6,122 bases of DNA, taken from contig JACCVK010000055.1 of assembly GCA_013698195.1 (NCBI GenBank), positions 1 to 6,122 of the forward strand, written 5' to 3'. Source of the stretch: Actinomycetota bacterium. GTDB lineage: Bacteria > Actinomycetota > Thermoleophilia > Gaiellales > Gaiellaceae. Positions 1 through 5,940 of the stretch are shown in pieces (position 1 is the first letter of the stretch; each line of letters begins with the position of its first letter). Position numbers and translations under genes: made by a program. Below the pieces are notes generated by a model. That model worked only from the letters and a program-made list of their open reading frames with translations. It had not been told where the DNA came from and did no database searches.

Positions 1-735
1 GTCGGCGAACAACGGACGGACGGGTGCGTGCTCGACGATGCGTCCGGCGTACATGACGGCGACGCGGTCCGCCATTTCGGCAACCACGCCGAGGTCGTGG
101 GTGATGAGCAGCAGCCCCAGCCCCATCCGCTGCTGGAGCTCGCGCAACAGCTCGAGGATCTGTGCCTGGATCGTGACGTCGAGCGCAGTCGTCGGCTCGT
201 CGGCGATGATGAGCTTCGGGTCGCACGCGAGCGCGATCGCGATCATCACACGCTGCCGCATACCTCCCGAGAACTGGTGTGGGTAGTCGCGGATGCGGGA
301 CTTCGCGTTCGGGATCCCCACGCGCTCGAGAAGCTCGACGGATCTCTTGACGACCTCGCGCTTGTCCAGATCGAGGTGGGCGTCGAGCGCCTCTCCGAGC
401 TGCCGGCCGATGGTGAGCACGGGATTCAGGCTCGTCATCGGATCCTGGAAGATCATCGCGATGTCCTTGCCGCGGATGTCGCGGAGCTCTCGGTCGCCGA
501 GAGAGAAGAGCTCGCGTCCGGCGAGGCGCGCACTCCCGTTTACGACCCGTCCTGCGCGCGGGAGGATTCCCATGAGCGCCAGCGCGGTGACGCTCTTGCC
601 GCAGCCGGACTCCCCGACGATCCCGAGGGTCTCGTGCGGCGCGACCGAGAAGGACACGCCGTTGACTGCGTGGACGATTCCGCGGCTCGTCCAGAAATGG
701 ACGTGCAGATCCTCGACTTCGAGCAGCGCGGTCAC
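1..735 (-). CDS. dppD: Peptide ABC transporter ATP-binding protein, DppD/OppD-like (partial, C-terminus beyond the window)
   Basis: This is the nucleotide-binding subunit of a dipeptide/oligopeptide-type importer. It hydrolyses ATP on the cytoplasmic face to drive the permeases encoded just upstream. The 245 visible residues contain a full ABC core: Walker A GESGCGKS (41-48), Q-loop IFQDPMTSLNP (Q97), signature FSGGMRQR (155-162), Walker B LIIADE (175-180) with a TALD D-loop, and the switch histidine in ITHDLG (H213). The wording of the Q-loop and signature is typical of DppD/OppD rather than of other ABC classes. The reading frame is open to base 1, so roughly the last 80-100 residues, which in this family hold the oligopeptide-transporter C-terminal region, are missing. 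The start is a GTG at 735-733 that overlaps the TGA of the preceding permease as GTGA. There is no strong Shine-Dalgarno, so translational coupling is likely. DppD versus OppD, and the transported ligand, cannot be settled from sequence alone. Confidence 0.95.
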   Translation of the reverse strand, partial: MTALLEVEDLHVHFWTSRGIVHAVNGVSFSVAPHETLGIVGESGCGKSVTALALMGILPRAGRVVNGSARLAGRELFSLGDRELRDIRGKDIAMIFQDPMTSLNPVLTIGRQLGEALDAHLDLDKREVVKRSVELLERVGIPNAKSRIRDYPHQFSGGMRQRVMIAIALACDPKLIIADEPTTALDVTIQAQILELLRELQQRMGLGLLLITHDLGVVAEMADRVAVMYAGRIVEHAPVRPLFAD

Positions 736-1640
736 GCTCTGCCGCGCAGCTTCGGATCGAGAGCTTCCCGGAGACCATCGCCCAGGAGGTTGAAGCCCAT
801 GACGACGATGACGATCGCTAGGCCCGGGAAGATGGCGAGCAACGGTTGCGTCTGCAGGTAGCGGACCGTGCCGGTCAGCATGGTGCCCCACTCTGGAGTC
901 GCGGGATCCTGTGGGCCGAGCCCCAGGAATCCAAGACCCGCAGCGTCGATGATCGATGTGGCGAGGGCGAGCGTTCCCGCGACGATTACGGGCGAGATCG
1001 CGTTCGGCATGATGTGCGACCCAAGTATCTGCCTGCCGGGCACACCGATCGCGCGGGCGGCCAGCACGTAATCGGTCTCACGTTGACCGAGGATCGAGCC
1101 CCGCATCAACCGGGCGAAGATCGGGACGTTGACGATCCCGATCGCGAGCATCACCTGGAGCAGACCGCCTCCCCCGAAGAGCGCGACGATCCCGATCGCC
1201 ATGAGAAACCCTGGAATCGCGAGCATGATGTCCATCAGCCGCATGATCAAGCCGTCGAGTCTGCGGAAGTAGCCGGCCGTAGCACCAAGGAACATGCCGA
1301 GCGTGAGCCCGACGGTGACCGCGACGACGCCGATCAGGAGCGAGTAGCGGGCTCCGTAGATCAGTCGCGACAGTTCGTCGCGCCCGAGGTCGTCGACGCC
1401 CAGCAGATGATCCCGAGAGGGCCCAGGGCAGCATCCGTCAACGATCAGGCTGAGATCTTGGTGGCGTGGGTCGAACGGGGCAATCAGCGGCGCGAAGATC
1501 GCCACGAACGCGAAGAAGCCGATTACGAACAGGCCGAATATCGCGCCAGGGTTCCGCCGCATCCTGCGAAACGCGTCTCGCCAGAGCCCGGTCGGCGGAG
1601 CCTGCTCGAGTGCGATCTCGGTGATCTCGGCGACCGACAT
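732..1640 (-). CDS. dppC: Peptide ABC transporter permease, DppC/OppC-like
   Basis: This is the second membrane subunit of the importer, pairing with the DppB-like protein to form the translocation channel. The 302 residues match the usual DppC length. A short cytoplasmic N-terminus (WRDAFRRMRRNPGAIFG, 20-36) leads into a first membrane segment (about 34-54). An external loop follows, with the family motif LLGVDDLGRDELSRLIYGAR (79-98). Further hydrophobic segments lie near 101-123, 136-156, 160-176, 215-240 and 266-289. The ATPase-contacting EAA loop is DYVLAARAIGVPGRQILG (190-207), followed by HIMPN. The C-terminal signature FNLLGDGLREALDPK (283-297) is present. An adjacent Cys pair (C70, C71) sits in the external loop. 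The start is an ATG only 3 bp after the stop of dppB, and the stop overlaps the start of the ATPase gene, so it is co-transcribed and probably translationally coupled with both. The substrate is unknown. Confidence 0.95.
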   Translation of the reverse strand: MSVAEITEIALEQAPPTGLWRDAFRRMRRNPGAIFGLFVIGFFAFVAIFAPLIAPFDPRHQDLSLIVDGCCPGPSRDHLLGVDDLGRDELSRLIYGARYSLLIGVVAVTVGLTLGMFLGATAGYFRRLDGLIMRLMDIMLAIPGFLMAIGIVALFGGGGLLQVMLAIGIVNVPIFARLMRGSILGQRETDYVLAARAIGVPGRQILGSHIMPNAISPVIVAGTLALATSIIDAAGLGFLGLGPQDPATPEWGTMLTGTVRYLQTQPLLAIFPGLAIVIVVMGFNLLGDGLREALDPKLRGRA

Positions 1641-1643
1641 CTG

Positions 1644-2654
1644 CTACCGACCCGCCAGCCGGACGCGGGGGTTGAGCAGGCCGTAGGAGATGTCGACCAG
1701 CAGGTTGACGACCACGACGACCATGGCCACGAACAGAATCCCGCCTTGTAGCACGGGGTAGTCCCGATTCTCGATCGCCATCTGCAGCCAGCTGCCGAGA
1801 CCGGGGAACGCGAACACGGTTTCGGTGAGGATCGCGCCGGAGAGCAGCAACCCGACCTGGAGGCCGATGATGGTTGTCACGGGCAGCATCGCGTTGCGGA
1901 GGACGTGACGCCGGTCAACGGTCCTCGGCGCCAGACCCTTAGCGCGTGCCGTTCGCACGTAGTCCTCGTTCTGGACGTCGAGCACCGAGGCGCGTGTGAT
2001 TCGAGCGATGATCGCGAGCGGGATCGTGGCCAGCGCGATTCCCGGAAGGATCAGGTGTTTGGCCGCGTCCCAGGCTGCGTTCCAGTTGCCGGTTACGATG
2101 CCGTCGAGCACGTAGAAGTTCGTCGGGTGCCCCGCGTCGATGAGCACGTCCTGCCGGCCGACTGACGGCAGCCAGCCGAGATTCACCGCGAACAGCCACT
2201 TGAGCAGGATCGCGAGGAAGAAAATCGGGATCGAGACTCCGATCAGCGAGAGAAAGAGGCTCGAGTTATCGAAGATCCCGCCGTAGCGCTTCGCGGCGAA
2301 GAAGCCGAGCGGAACGCCGATCAGGGTCGCGAACAGCATGGCCGAGAACGCGAGCTCGATCGTGGCCGGAAACCTCTCGCGAAGCTCCTCTGTGATCGGC
2401 CTGTGGGACGCGATGCTCGTGCCCAGGTCACCTGACCCGACCGTTTGCACGTACCGCCAGTACTGCACGTACAGCGGGTCGTCGAGCCCGTACTGGTCCC
2501 GAGCCTGCGCGATCGAGTCAGGTGTCGCGCGCTCGCCGAGCAGTGCCTCCGCAGGAGATCCCGGCAGAGCGCGGATCCAGAAGAACACGAGAAGCGAGAG
2601 CCCGATCAGGATCGGGACAAGCAGGAACAGCCGACGGACGACAAAGCGGAGCAC
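1644..2654 (-). CDS. dppB: Peptide ABC transporter permease, DppB/OppB-like
   Basis: This is the first membrane subunit of the importer, an integral cytoplasmic-membrane protein. The 336 residues equal the usual DppB length. It opens with the typical MLRFVVRRLFLLVPILIGLS (first membrane segment about 9-28). A long external region follows, containing LPGSPAEALLG (30-40) and GLDDPLYVQYW (56-66). Five further hydrophobic segments lie near 100-120, 133-155, 200-220, 258-282 and 303-324. The EAA loop that docks on the ATPase is DYVRTARAKGLAPRTVDRRH (231-250), followed by VLRNAMLP. The C-terminus has the expected ETVFAFPGLGSWL and ISYGLLNPRVR. The start is a GTG at 2654-2652, chosen because it gives the canonical N-terminus and has GAGG seven bases upstream (2662-2665). 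It lies 52 bp after the binding-protein gene and 3 bp before dppC. I see no terminator hairpin in the 52-bp gap, so read-through from the binding-protein gene is expected. Confidence 0.95.
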   Translation of the reverse strand: MLRFVVRRLFLLVPILIGLSLLVFFWIRALPGSPAEALLGERATPDSIAQARDQYGLDDPLYVQYWRYVQTVGSGDLGTSIASHRPITEELRERFPATIELAFSAMLFATLIGVPLGFFAAKRYGGIFDNSSLFLSLIGVSIPIFFLAILLKWLFAVNLGWLPSVGRQDVLIDAGHPTNFYVLDGIVTGNWNAAWDAAKHLILPGIALATIPLAIIARITRASVLDVQNEDYVRTARAKGLAPRTVDRRHVLRNAMLPVTTIIGLQVGLLLSGAILTETVFAFPGLGSWLQMAIENRDYPVLQGGILFVAMVVVVVNLLVDISYGLLNPRVRLAGR

Positions 2655-2706
2655 GAGACCGCCTCAACAATCAGTTTCCGCCGGCTGTTCCTGGATTACG
2701 ACTCTC

Positions 2707-4359
2707 CTATTTGGACACGGGTGCGAACGGCTCGAGCTCGATCGGGCTTGCGACGTAGCCGCGCACGCTCTTCTTGAAAGCGAGTGCCGGCTTCGTGTGC
2801 ACGTACGGCACGCCCGGGAGGTTGGCCATGATCAAGCGGTTCGCCTGCTGGTAGGTCAACGTCCGCTTCTCGAGATCCGTCTCGCGAAGCGCTGCGTTGA
2901 GAATGGCGTGGATCTTGGGGTTGATCGGCCCCCACGTGTTCTGCGGCGTACGGAAGAAGGTGCCGATGAAGTTATCCGGATCGCCGAAGTCCCCGGTCCA
3001 GCCGATCAGGTTCAGATGGCCGGCATTCCCCGCCTGCACTCGGGCGACGTAGTCGGGTCGCCATGGTGCGCTCTTCGCGACCACCTTGAACCCCGAATTC
3101 TCGAGGCTGGCCGCGAACGCCTGGAAGTTGCGCTGCGGATCCGGCATGTAGCCGCGCGAGATGTCGGTCGGATACCAGAACTCGATCTCGACCGGCAGCG
3201 TCAGTCCTGCCTGTTGCAGGAGTTGCCTCGACCGCGCGGGGTTGTAGGGGTACTTCTTCACGTCCTTGGCCCAGCCGAAGAGCTGGGGTGGCATGAACTG
3301 GGTCGCGACCTGGGCACGACCGCCGTAGAACGACTTGACGACGGCCTCACGATCGAGCCCGTGAGCAACCGCCTGGCGGACGAGCAGTTTGTTCATCGGC
3401 GCCTTGGCGGAGTTGATCGTCACGTAGCCGACGTTGAAGGCGGGACGATCGATGATCTTCAGGCTACTGTTGCGCTTGATCGTCGAGATGTCTTGGGGCT
3501 CGACGAGGTTGTAACCGTCAATCTCCCCGGACTGAAGCGCCTGCAAGCGCGCCGCATTGTCGGGGATCGCCCGCAGGATCACCTGCTTGAGCTTTGCCTT
3601 CTTGCCCCAATACGAGTCGTTGCGCTCGAGGACGAGCTTGTCCCCGATCTTCCACGACTTGAACTTGTACGGGCCCGTACCGGTCGGGTGCTCCGTCGCA
3701 TACGTCCCGGAGGGGCGTAGAACGCCGTCCGCCGAAAGCGTGCCCGCGTTCGCCTTGTACTTCTTGAGTGCCGTTGGGCTCTGCATCGAGAGAGACGGCA
3801 GCGACAGCGCGGCGATGAAGGACGCCGACGGCTTCCGGAGGTTGATCCGCGCCGTCGACGCGTTCACCACCTGGCAGCTGCTGAACAACGGATCGCTGGT
3901 GATGCCCTGGGCCGGCTTCCGGTAGCCGCCGAATACCGTGTAGTAGTAGTAGGCGACGCTGTCCGGCTGGAACGCGGCCGGGAAGTTGTACCAGCGGTTG
4001 AAGTTGGCGCAAACCGCCTGGGCGTTGAACGGGGTCCCGTCGTGGAACTTCACGCCCCCACGAAGCTTGAACGTCCACCTCTTGCCGCCATTCGAGCCCG
4101 TCCAGCTCGTGGCGAGGTCTGGGACGATCTTCGTCGTGCCCGGCTTCACAGTTACCAGGCCCTCGGTGATCTGATCCGCCACCCGAAGCGACGGCCCATC
4201 TGAGACGATCGCCGGGTCGAGGAACGTCGGTTCGCCCTCCGTAGCGAATACAAGCGTGTCCTTCGCCTGCGCTTGCCCCTCGGCCGACCCCGACGCAACA
4301 GCAGCTACGAGGAGCGAGAGCGCACCGAGAGCGACACCTGCTTTCAGAATCTTGCGCAT
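2707..4359 (-). CDS. Extracellular solute-binding protein family 5 (peptide-binding, DppA/OppA-like)
   Basis: This is the ligand-capture component of the adjacent importer, acting outside the cytoplasmic membrane. It has 550 residues, normal for family 5. The N-terminus MRKILKAGVALGALSLLVAA has a basic start and hydrophobic core, followed by small residues and an AQA site (30-32) that would leave a mature protein beginning near KDTLVFATEGEP. Family hallmarks are WTFKLRGGVKFHDGTPFNA (95-113), HPTGTGPYKF (224-233), LVLERNDSYWGKKAKL (242-257), RLQALQSGEIDG (271-282), VRQAVAHGLDRE (327-338) and LIGWTGDFGDPDNF (451-464). There is no lipobox cysteine; the only cysteines are C117 and C162. Residues 137-140 are four Tyr, all encoded by TAC. 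The ATG at 4359 is preferred over an in-frame GTG at 4398 because it sits directly after a purine-rich ribosome binding site and begins a normal signal peptide. The stop is TAG. Family 5 also binds nickel, glutathione and other ligands, so peptide specificity is only the likeliest guess. Confidence 0.93.
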   Translation of the reverse strand: MRKILKAGVALGALSLLVAAVASGSAEGQAQAKDTLVFATEGEPTFLDPAIVSDGPSLRVADQITEGLVTVKPGTTKIVPDLATSWTGSNGGKRWTFKLRGGVKFHDGTPFNAQAVCANFNRWYNFPAAFQPDSVAYYYYTVFGGYRKPAQGITSDPLFSSCQVVNASTARINLRKPSASFIAALSLPSLSMQSPTALKKYKANAGTLSADGVLRPSGTYATEHPTGTGPYKFKSWKIGDKLVLERNDSYWGKKAKLKQVILRAIPDNAARLQALQSGEIDGYNLVEPQDISTIKRNSSLKIIDRPAFNVGYVTINSAKAPMNKLLVRQAVAHGLDREAVVKSFYGGRAQVATQFMPPQLFGWAKDVKKYPYNPARSRQLLQQAGLTLPVEIEFWYPTDISRGYMPDPQRNFQAFAASLENSGFKVVAKSAPWRPDYVARVQAGNAGHLNLIGWTGDFGDPDNFIGTFFRTPQNTWGPINPKIHAILNAALRETDLEKRTLTYQQANRLIMANLPGVPYVHTKPALAFKKSVRGYVASPIELEPFAPVSK

Positions 4360-4379
4360 TCCTTTCCTTCCTTTCCCTT
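4360..4379 (-). promoter_or_regulatory. Purine-tract ribosome binding site of the solute-binding protein gene
   Basis: On the minus strand, the 20 bases directly before the ATG are all purines. They contain AAGGAAGG (4366-4373), whose end lies six bases from the start codon, and a second AGGA that directly abuts it. This is by far the strongest Shine-Dalgarno in the window and fixes the start at 4359. It also fits a binding protein made in excess over its permeases, which have weaker sites. The excess is an inference. Confidence 0.75.
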
Positions 4380-4434
4380 GCAGTGGAGCGAGCGGCACTG
4401 AGCTTACTACCGCCCGCCACTTCCTCAGACGACG

Positions 4435-4459
4435 AGCGACTCCGATTGTCGGGGTCGCT
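4435..4459. terminator. Strong hyphenated dyad, terminator-like or operator, between the sigma gene and the transporter operon
   Basis: The arms AGCGACTCCGA (4435-4445) and TCGGGGTCGCT (4449-4459) flank a TTG centre. As plus-strand RNA, all 11 pairs form (one of them G-U) with a three-base loop, followed five bases later by TTTTT (4465-4469), which is a reasonable intrinsic terminator. As minus-strand RNA, the direction of the genes, there is one C/A mismatch and no U-run after the hairpin. It lies 82 bases past the sigma-gene stop and 75 bases before the binding-protein start. It could end the sigma transcript, block antisense transcription, or be a protein-binding site; the sequence does not decide between these. 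Confidence 0.4.
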
Positions 4460-4511
4460 AGGGATTTTTCGAATCAGCGAGGACTAGGAGCCAGTGCGGC
4501 GCGCGCTCTCT

Positions 4512-4567
4512 CGTCAGGCCGCGAGGCCTGCCAGATCGCGTCAGGCCGCGAGGCCTGCCAGATCGCG
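4512..4567. repeat. Perfect 27-bp tandem duplication spanning the sigma-gene stop codon
   Basis: Positions 4514-4540 and 4541-4567 are identical over all 27 bases, and two more matching bases (4512-4513 and 4539-4540) extend the match to 29. The right copy is the last eight codons plus TGA of the sigma gene (residues RDLAGLAA). The left copy lies directly downstream and in the same frame, because 27 is a multiple of three. Each copy also contains an inverted repeat. In the transcript this reads CAGGCC-UCGC-GGCCUG, a six-pair stem with a four-base loop, so the mRNA 3' region can form two identical hairpins in a row. Confidence 0.95.
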
Positions 4568-5614
4568 GAGCGCCTCGAGGCGCTTGAGCGCCTGACCCTC
4601 GAGCTGGCGTACGCGCTCGCGCGTGAGATCGAGCTCGTGCCCAATCGCCTCGAGCGTCCACGGCTCGCCCTCGAACCCGAAGCGGAGCTCCAGGATGCGC
4701 CGTTCCCGCTCGGGGAGAGCATCCAGCGCACGACGAATGCTCTGGCGACGCAACGACTCCTCGGCCTCGTCGAACGGGTCCGCCGCCTCCCGGTCTGCGA
4801 AGAGGTCGCCGAGCTCGCCTTCGTCGTCCGCACCGACCGTCTGGTTCAGCGAGACGGACGCATGAGCCGCGCCGAGTGCCTCGTCAACGTGCTGGATGGG
4901 AAGCCCCGTCGCCTCGGCGAGCTCCTCCTTCGTTGCCTCGCGGCCGAGCTCGACCTCGAGCCGGCGCGCGGCGCGGGAGAGCTTCTGCTGGCGCTCGACG
5001 ACGTGCACCGGCACGCGGATCGTGCGCGCGTGGTTGGCAACTGCCCGCTGGACGGACTGGCGGATCCACCACGTGGCATACGTCGAGAACTTGAAGCCGC
5101 GGCGCCAGTCGAACTTCTCGACCGCGCGATTCAGGCCCAGCGTTCCCTCCTGGATTAGGTCGAGGAACGGTACGCCTAGGCCGCGATAGCCCTTCGCGAT
5201 CGAGACGACGAGCCGGAGGTTCGACTCGATCATCACCCGCTTCGCAACCGTGTCGCCCCGCTCGATGCGCTTTGCGAGCGCGACTTCCTCGGCAGCGGTC
5301 AAGAGCTTATGGCGACCGACATCGGCGAGGAAGAGTTGGAGGCTGTCGGCGGCACCCGAGACGCTCTCGGCCTCGAAGCGCGACTTTGCTTCGGCAGCTT
5401 CCTTCGCCGCCTCAGCTTCGGGCTGCACGATCTCGATGGACTGTGCCTCGAGCTCGCGCTGCAAGAGCTCGGCTTCGTCCTCTCCGAGGTCGTGCTCGAC
5501 GACGAAGGTCTCGAGCTCGGCCGCCTCGAGATGGCCGCCGTGCTCTTCGGCGCGTTCGATGAGTGCTTTCAGATGCTCTGACTCGAGCAATTCAATGAGC
5601 TGGTTCTGGGTCAA
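4541..5614 (-). CDS. rpoD: RNA polymerase sigma-70 factor, RpoD/SigA type
   Basis: This sigma factor directs core RNA polymerase to -35/-10 promoters. In the 357 residues, a region 1.1-like helical domain (about 14-63) precedes an acidic and Ala-rich linker. Region 1.2 is DSLQLFLADVGRHKLLTAAEE (90-110). Region 2 runs about 126-203, with LDLIQEGTLGLNRAVEKFDW (151-170) and FKFSTYATWWIRQSVQRAV (174-192), which bind core and melt the -10 element, and then RTIRVPVH. Region 3 covers about 206-250, and the sigma-finger stretch is near 255-272. Region 4 (283-348) ends in the helix-turn-helix LEAIGHELDLTRERVRQLEG (321-340), which reads the -35 element. Region 1.1 argues for the primary (group 1) factor. 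The short length, with no large acidic insert, and the tail RLEALRDLAGLAA, which lacks the common LRHPSR-type ending, leave group 2 possible. The start is TTG: an in-frame TGA lies nine codons upstream with no ATG or GTG between. AAAGGA (5627-5632) and GGGG (5621-5624) precede it. Confidence 0.93.
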   Translation of the reverse strand: MTQNQLIELLESEHLKALIERAEEHGGHLEAAELETFVVEHDLGEDEAELLQRELEAQSIEIVQPEAEAAKEAAEAKSRFEAESVSGAADSLQLFLADVGRHKLLTAAEEVALAKRIERGDTVAKRVMIESNLRLVVSIAKGYRGLGVPFLDLIQEGTLGLNRAVEKFDWRRGFKFSTYATWWIRQSVQRAVANHARTIRVPVHVVERQQKLSRAARRLEVELGREATKEELAEATGLPIQHVDEALGAAHASVSLNQTVGADDEGELGDLFADREAADPFDEAEESLRRQSIRRALDALPERERRILELRFGFEGEPWTLEAIGHELDLTRERVRQLEGQALKRLEALRDLAGLAA

Positions 5615-5667
5615 GTGCTGCCCCGATCCTTTCCAGTTTCACTTCGGCGGAAGGTACAAACCTACGG

Positions 5668-5696
5668 AGTGTATGGCGGTTTTCCTGCCCTTTCCA
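5668..5696 (-). promoter_or_regulatory. Candidate sigma-70 promoter of the sigma gene (weak)
   Basis: On the minus strand, TGGAAA (5691-5696) and TACACT (5668-5673) are separated by 17 bases and match the -35 and -10 consensus at four of six positions each. A start point about seven bases further on would leave a leader of roughly 46 bases before the TTG. The geometry is good but the match is poor, and a chance hit of this quality is easy in 326 bases. An alternative pair upstream, TTGTGA/CATGAT, has only a 15-base spacer. Confidence 0.22.
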
Positions 5697-5717
5697 GGGA
5701 TCATGCCTGGTTCGAGG

Positions 5718-5738
5718 GACTCACAAACTTGTCGAGTC
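5718..5738. repeat. Compact imperfect dyad upstream of the sigma gene
   Basis: On the plus strand, GACTC-ACAA (5718-5726) faces TTGT-C-GAGTC (5729-5738) across a two-base centre, with one unpaired C at 5733. Nine pairs form in total. The size and symmetry suit a dimeric helix-turn-helix regulator. The dyad sits just upstream of the candidate -35 of the sigma gene, where an activator or repressor could act. No regulator is encoded in the window. Confidence 0.4.
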
Positions 5739-5743
5739 ACTGC

Positions 5744-5829
5744 CTCGTAACGTCGGCTCGTTCTCTCTTTATTCCGTTTCCGACCTCTGCTCGGTTCATT
5801 TCACTGGGCGACAACTGCGACGTTACGAG
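5744..5829. repeat. Perfect 12-bp inverted repeat with 62-bp spacer, upstream of the sigma gene
   Basis: CTCGTAACGTCG at 5744-5755 is matched exactly by its reverse complement CGACGTTACGAG at 5818-5829. Each arm has a near-palindromic core (CGTAACG or CGTTACG), so the two also resemble each other in direct orientation. They look like two copies of one binding site about seven helical turns apart. The arms flank the middle of the topA-sigma spacer. The function is unknown. Confidence 0.5.
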
Positions 5830-5940
5830 CGCAGGCGCTAGCAGCCTGCTGGCCCGTACAACCTATGACGTGCGGCGGCCCGGGCAAGTTAGATGATCGC
5901 GCTTCAGGCGGACGGCGCACGACCCCCTTTTACGGCTTGT

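Larger units (their letters stand above)
5615..5940. other. Gene-free spacer between topA and the sigma gene
   Basis: No coding sequence is convincing in these 326 bases. Base composition is visibly more AT-rich and less codon-biased than in the flanking genes. On the minus strand the spacer must carry the 3' untranslated region of topA and the promoter and leader of the sigma gene. It holds a 12-bp inverted repeat with a 62-bp spacer, a shorter compact dyad, a weak promoter candidate, and a six-pair hairpin (5831-5849, GCAGGC/GCCTGC with a seven-base loop). That hairpin lacks a U-run and so is not a clear terminator. Confidence 0.7.

Noticed and set aside
2338..3720. Plus-strand 460-codon open frame
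   Set aside because: It is antisense to the solute-binding protein and the DppB-like gene. Both have clear family motifs, and long shadow frames are common opposite GC-rich genes. The translated product shows no domain.
3940..3951. Four consecutive TAC codons (Tyr 137-140 of the binding protein), considered as a microsatellite
   Set aside because: The repeat is too short for slippage to be notable and lies in a variable loop-like stretch of the family. It is mentioned only in the gene entry.
4360..4398. Upstream GTG start for the solute-binding protein, adding 13 residues
   Set aside because: The extension would be translated from the purine-tract ribosome binding site itself and would place a polar stretch before a normal signal peptide. 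The ATG at 4359 fits far better.
4455..4480. Possible tRNA T-arm, because of TTCGAA within a short inverted repeat
   Set aside because: No acceptor, D or anticodon stem can be built around it on either strand.
4256..5158. Plus-strand 300-codon open frame
   Set aside because: It is a shadow of the sigma gene, rich in Arg, Leu and Glu from the complementary codons, and contains the tandem duplication as a repeated peptide (SGREACQIA). The minus frame has complete sigma regions 1.2-4.
5737..5799. Minus-strand 20-residue ATG frame in the topA-sigma spacer, a possible leader peptide
   Set aside because: It has no ribosome binding site and nothing distinctive in the peptide, and short frames like this are expected by chance.
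5831..5849. Hairpin GCAGGC/GCCTGC as a terminator for topA
   Set aside because: It has only six pairs with a seven-base loop, no U-run, and lies about 90 bases past the stop. It is too weak to call.
5615..5896. Plus-strand 93-codon open frame starting with GTG back-to-back with the sigma gene
   Set aside because: It lies in the gene-free spacer but shows roughly even third-position base use instead of the strong GC bias of the real genes. It has no clear Shine-Dalgarno and no recognisable motif, and it runs across both inverted repeats.
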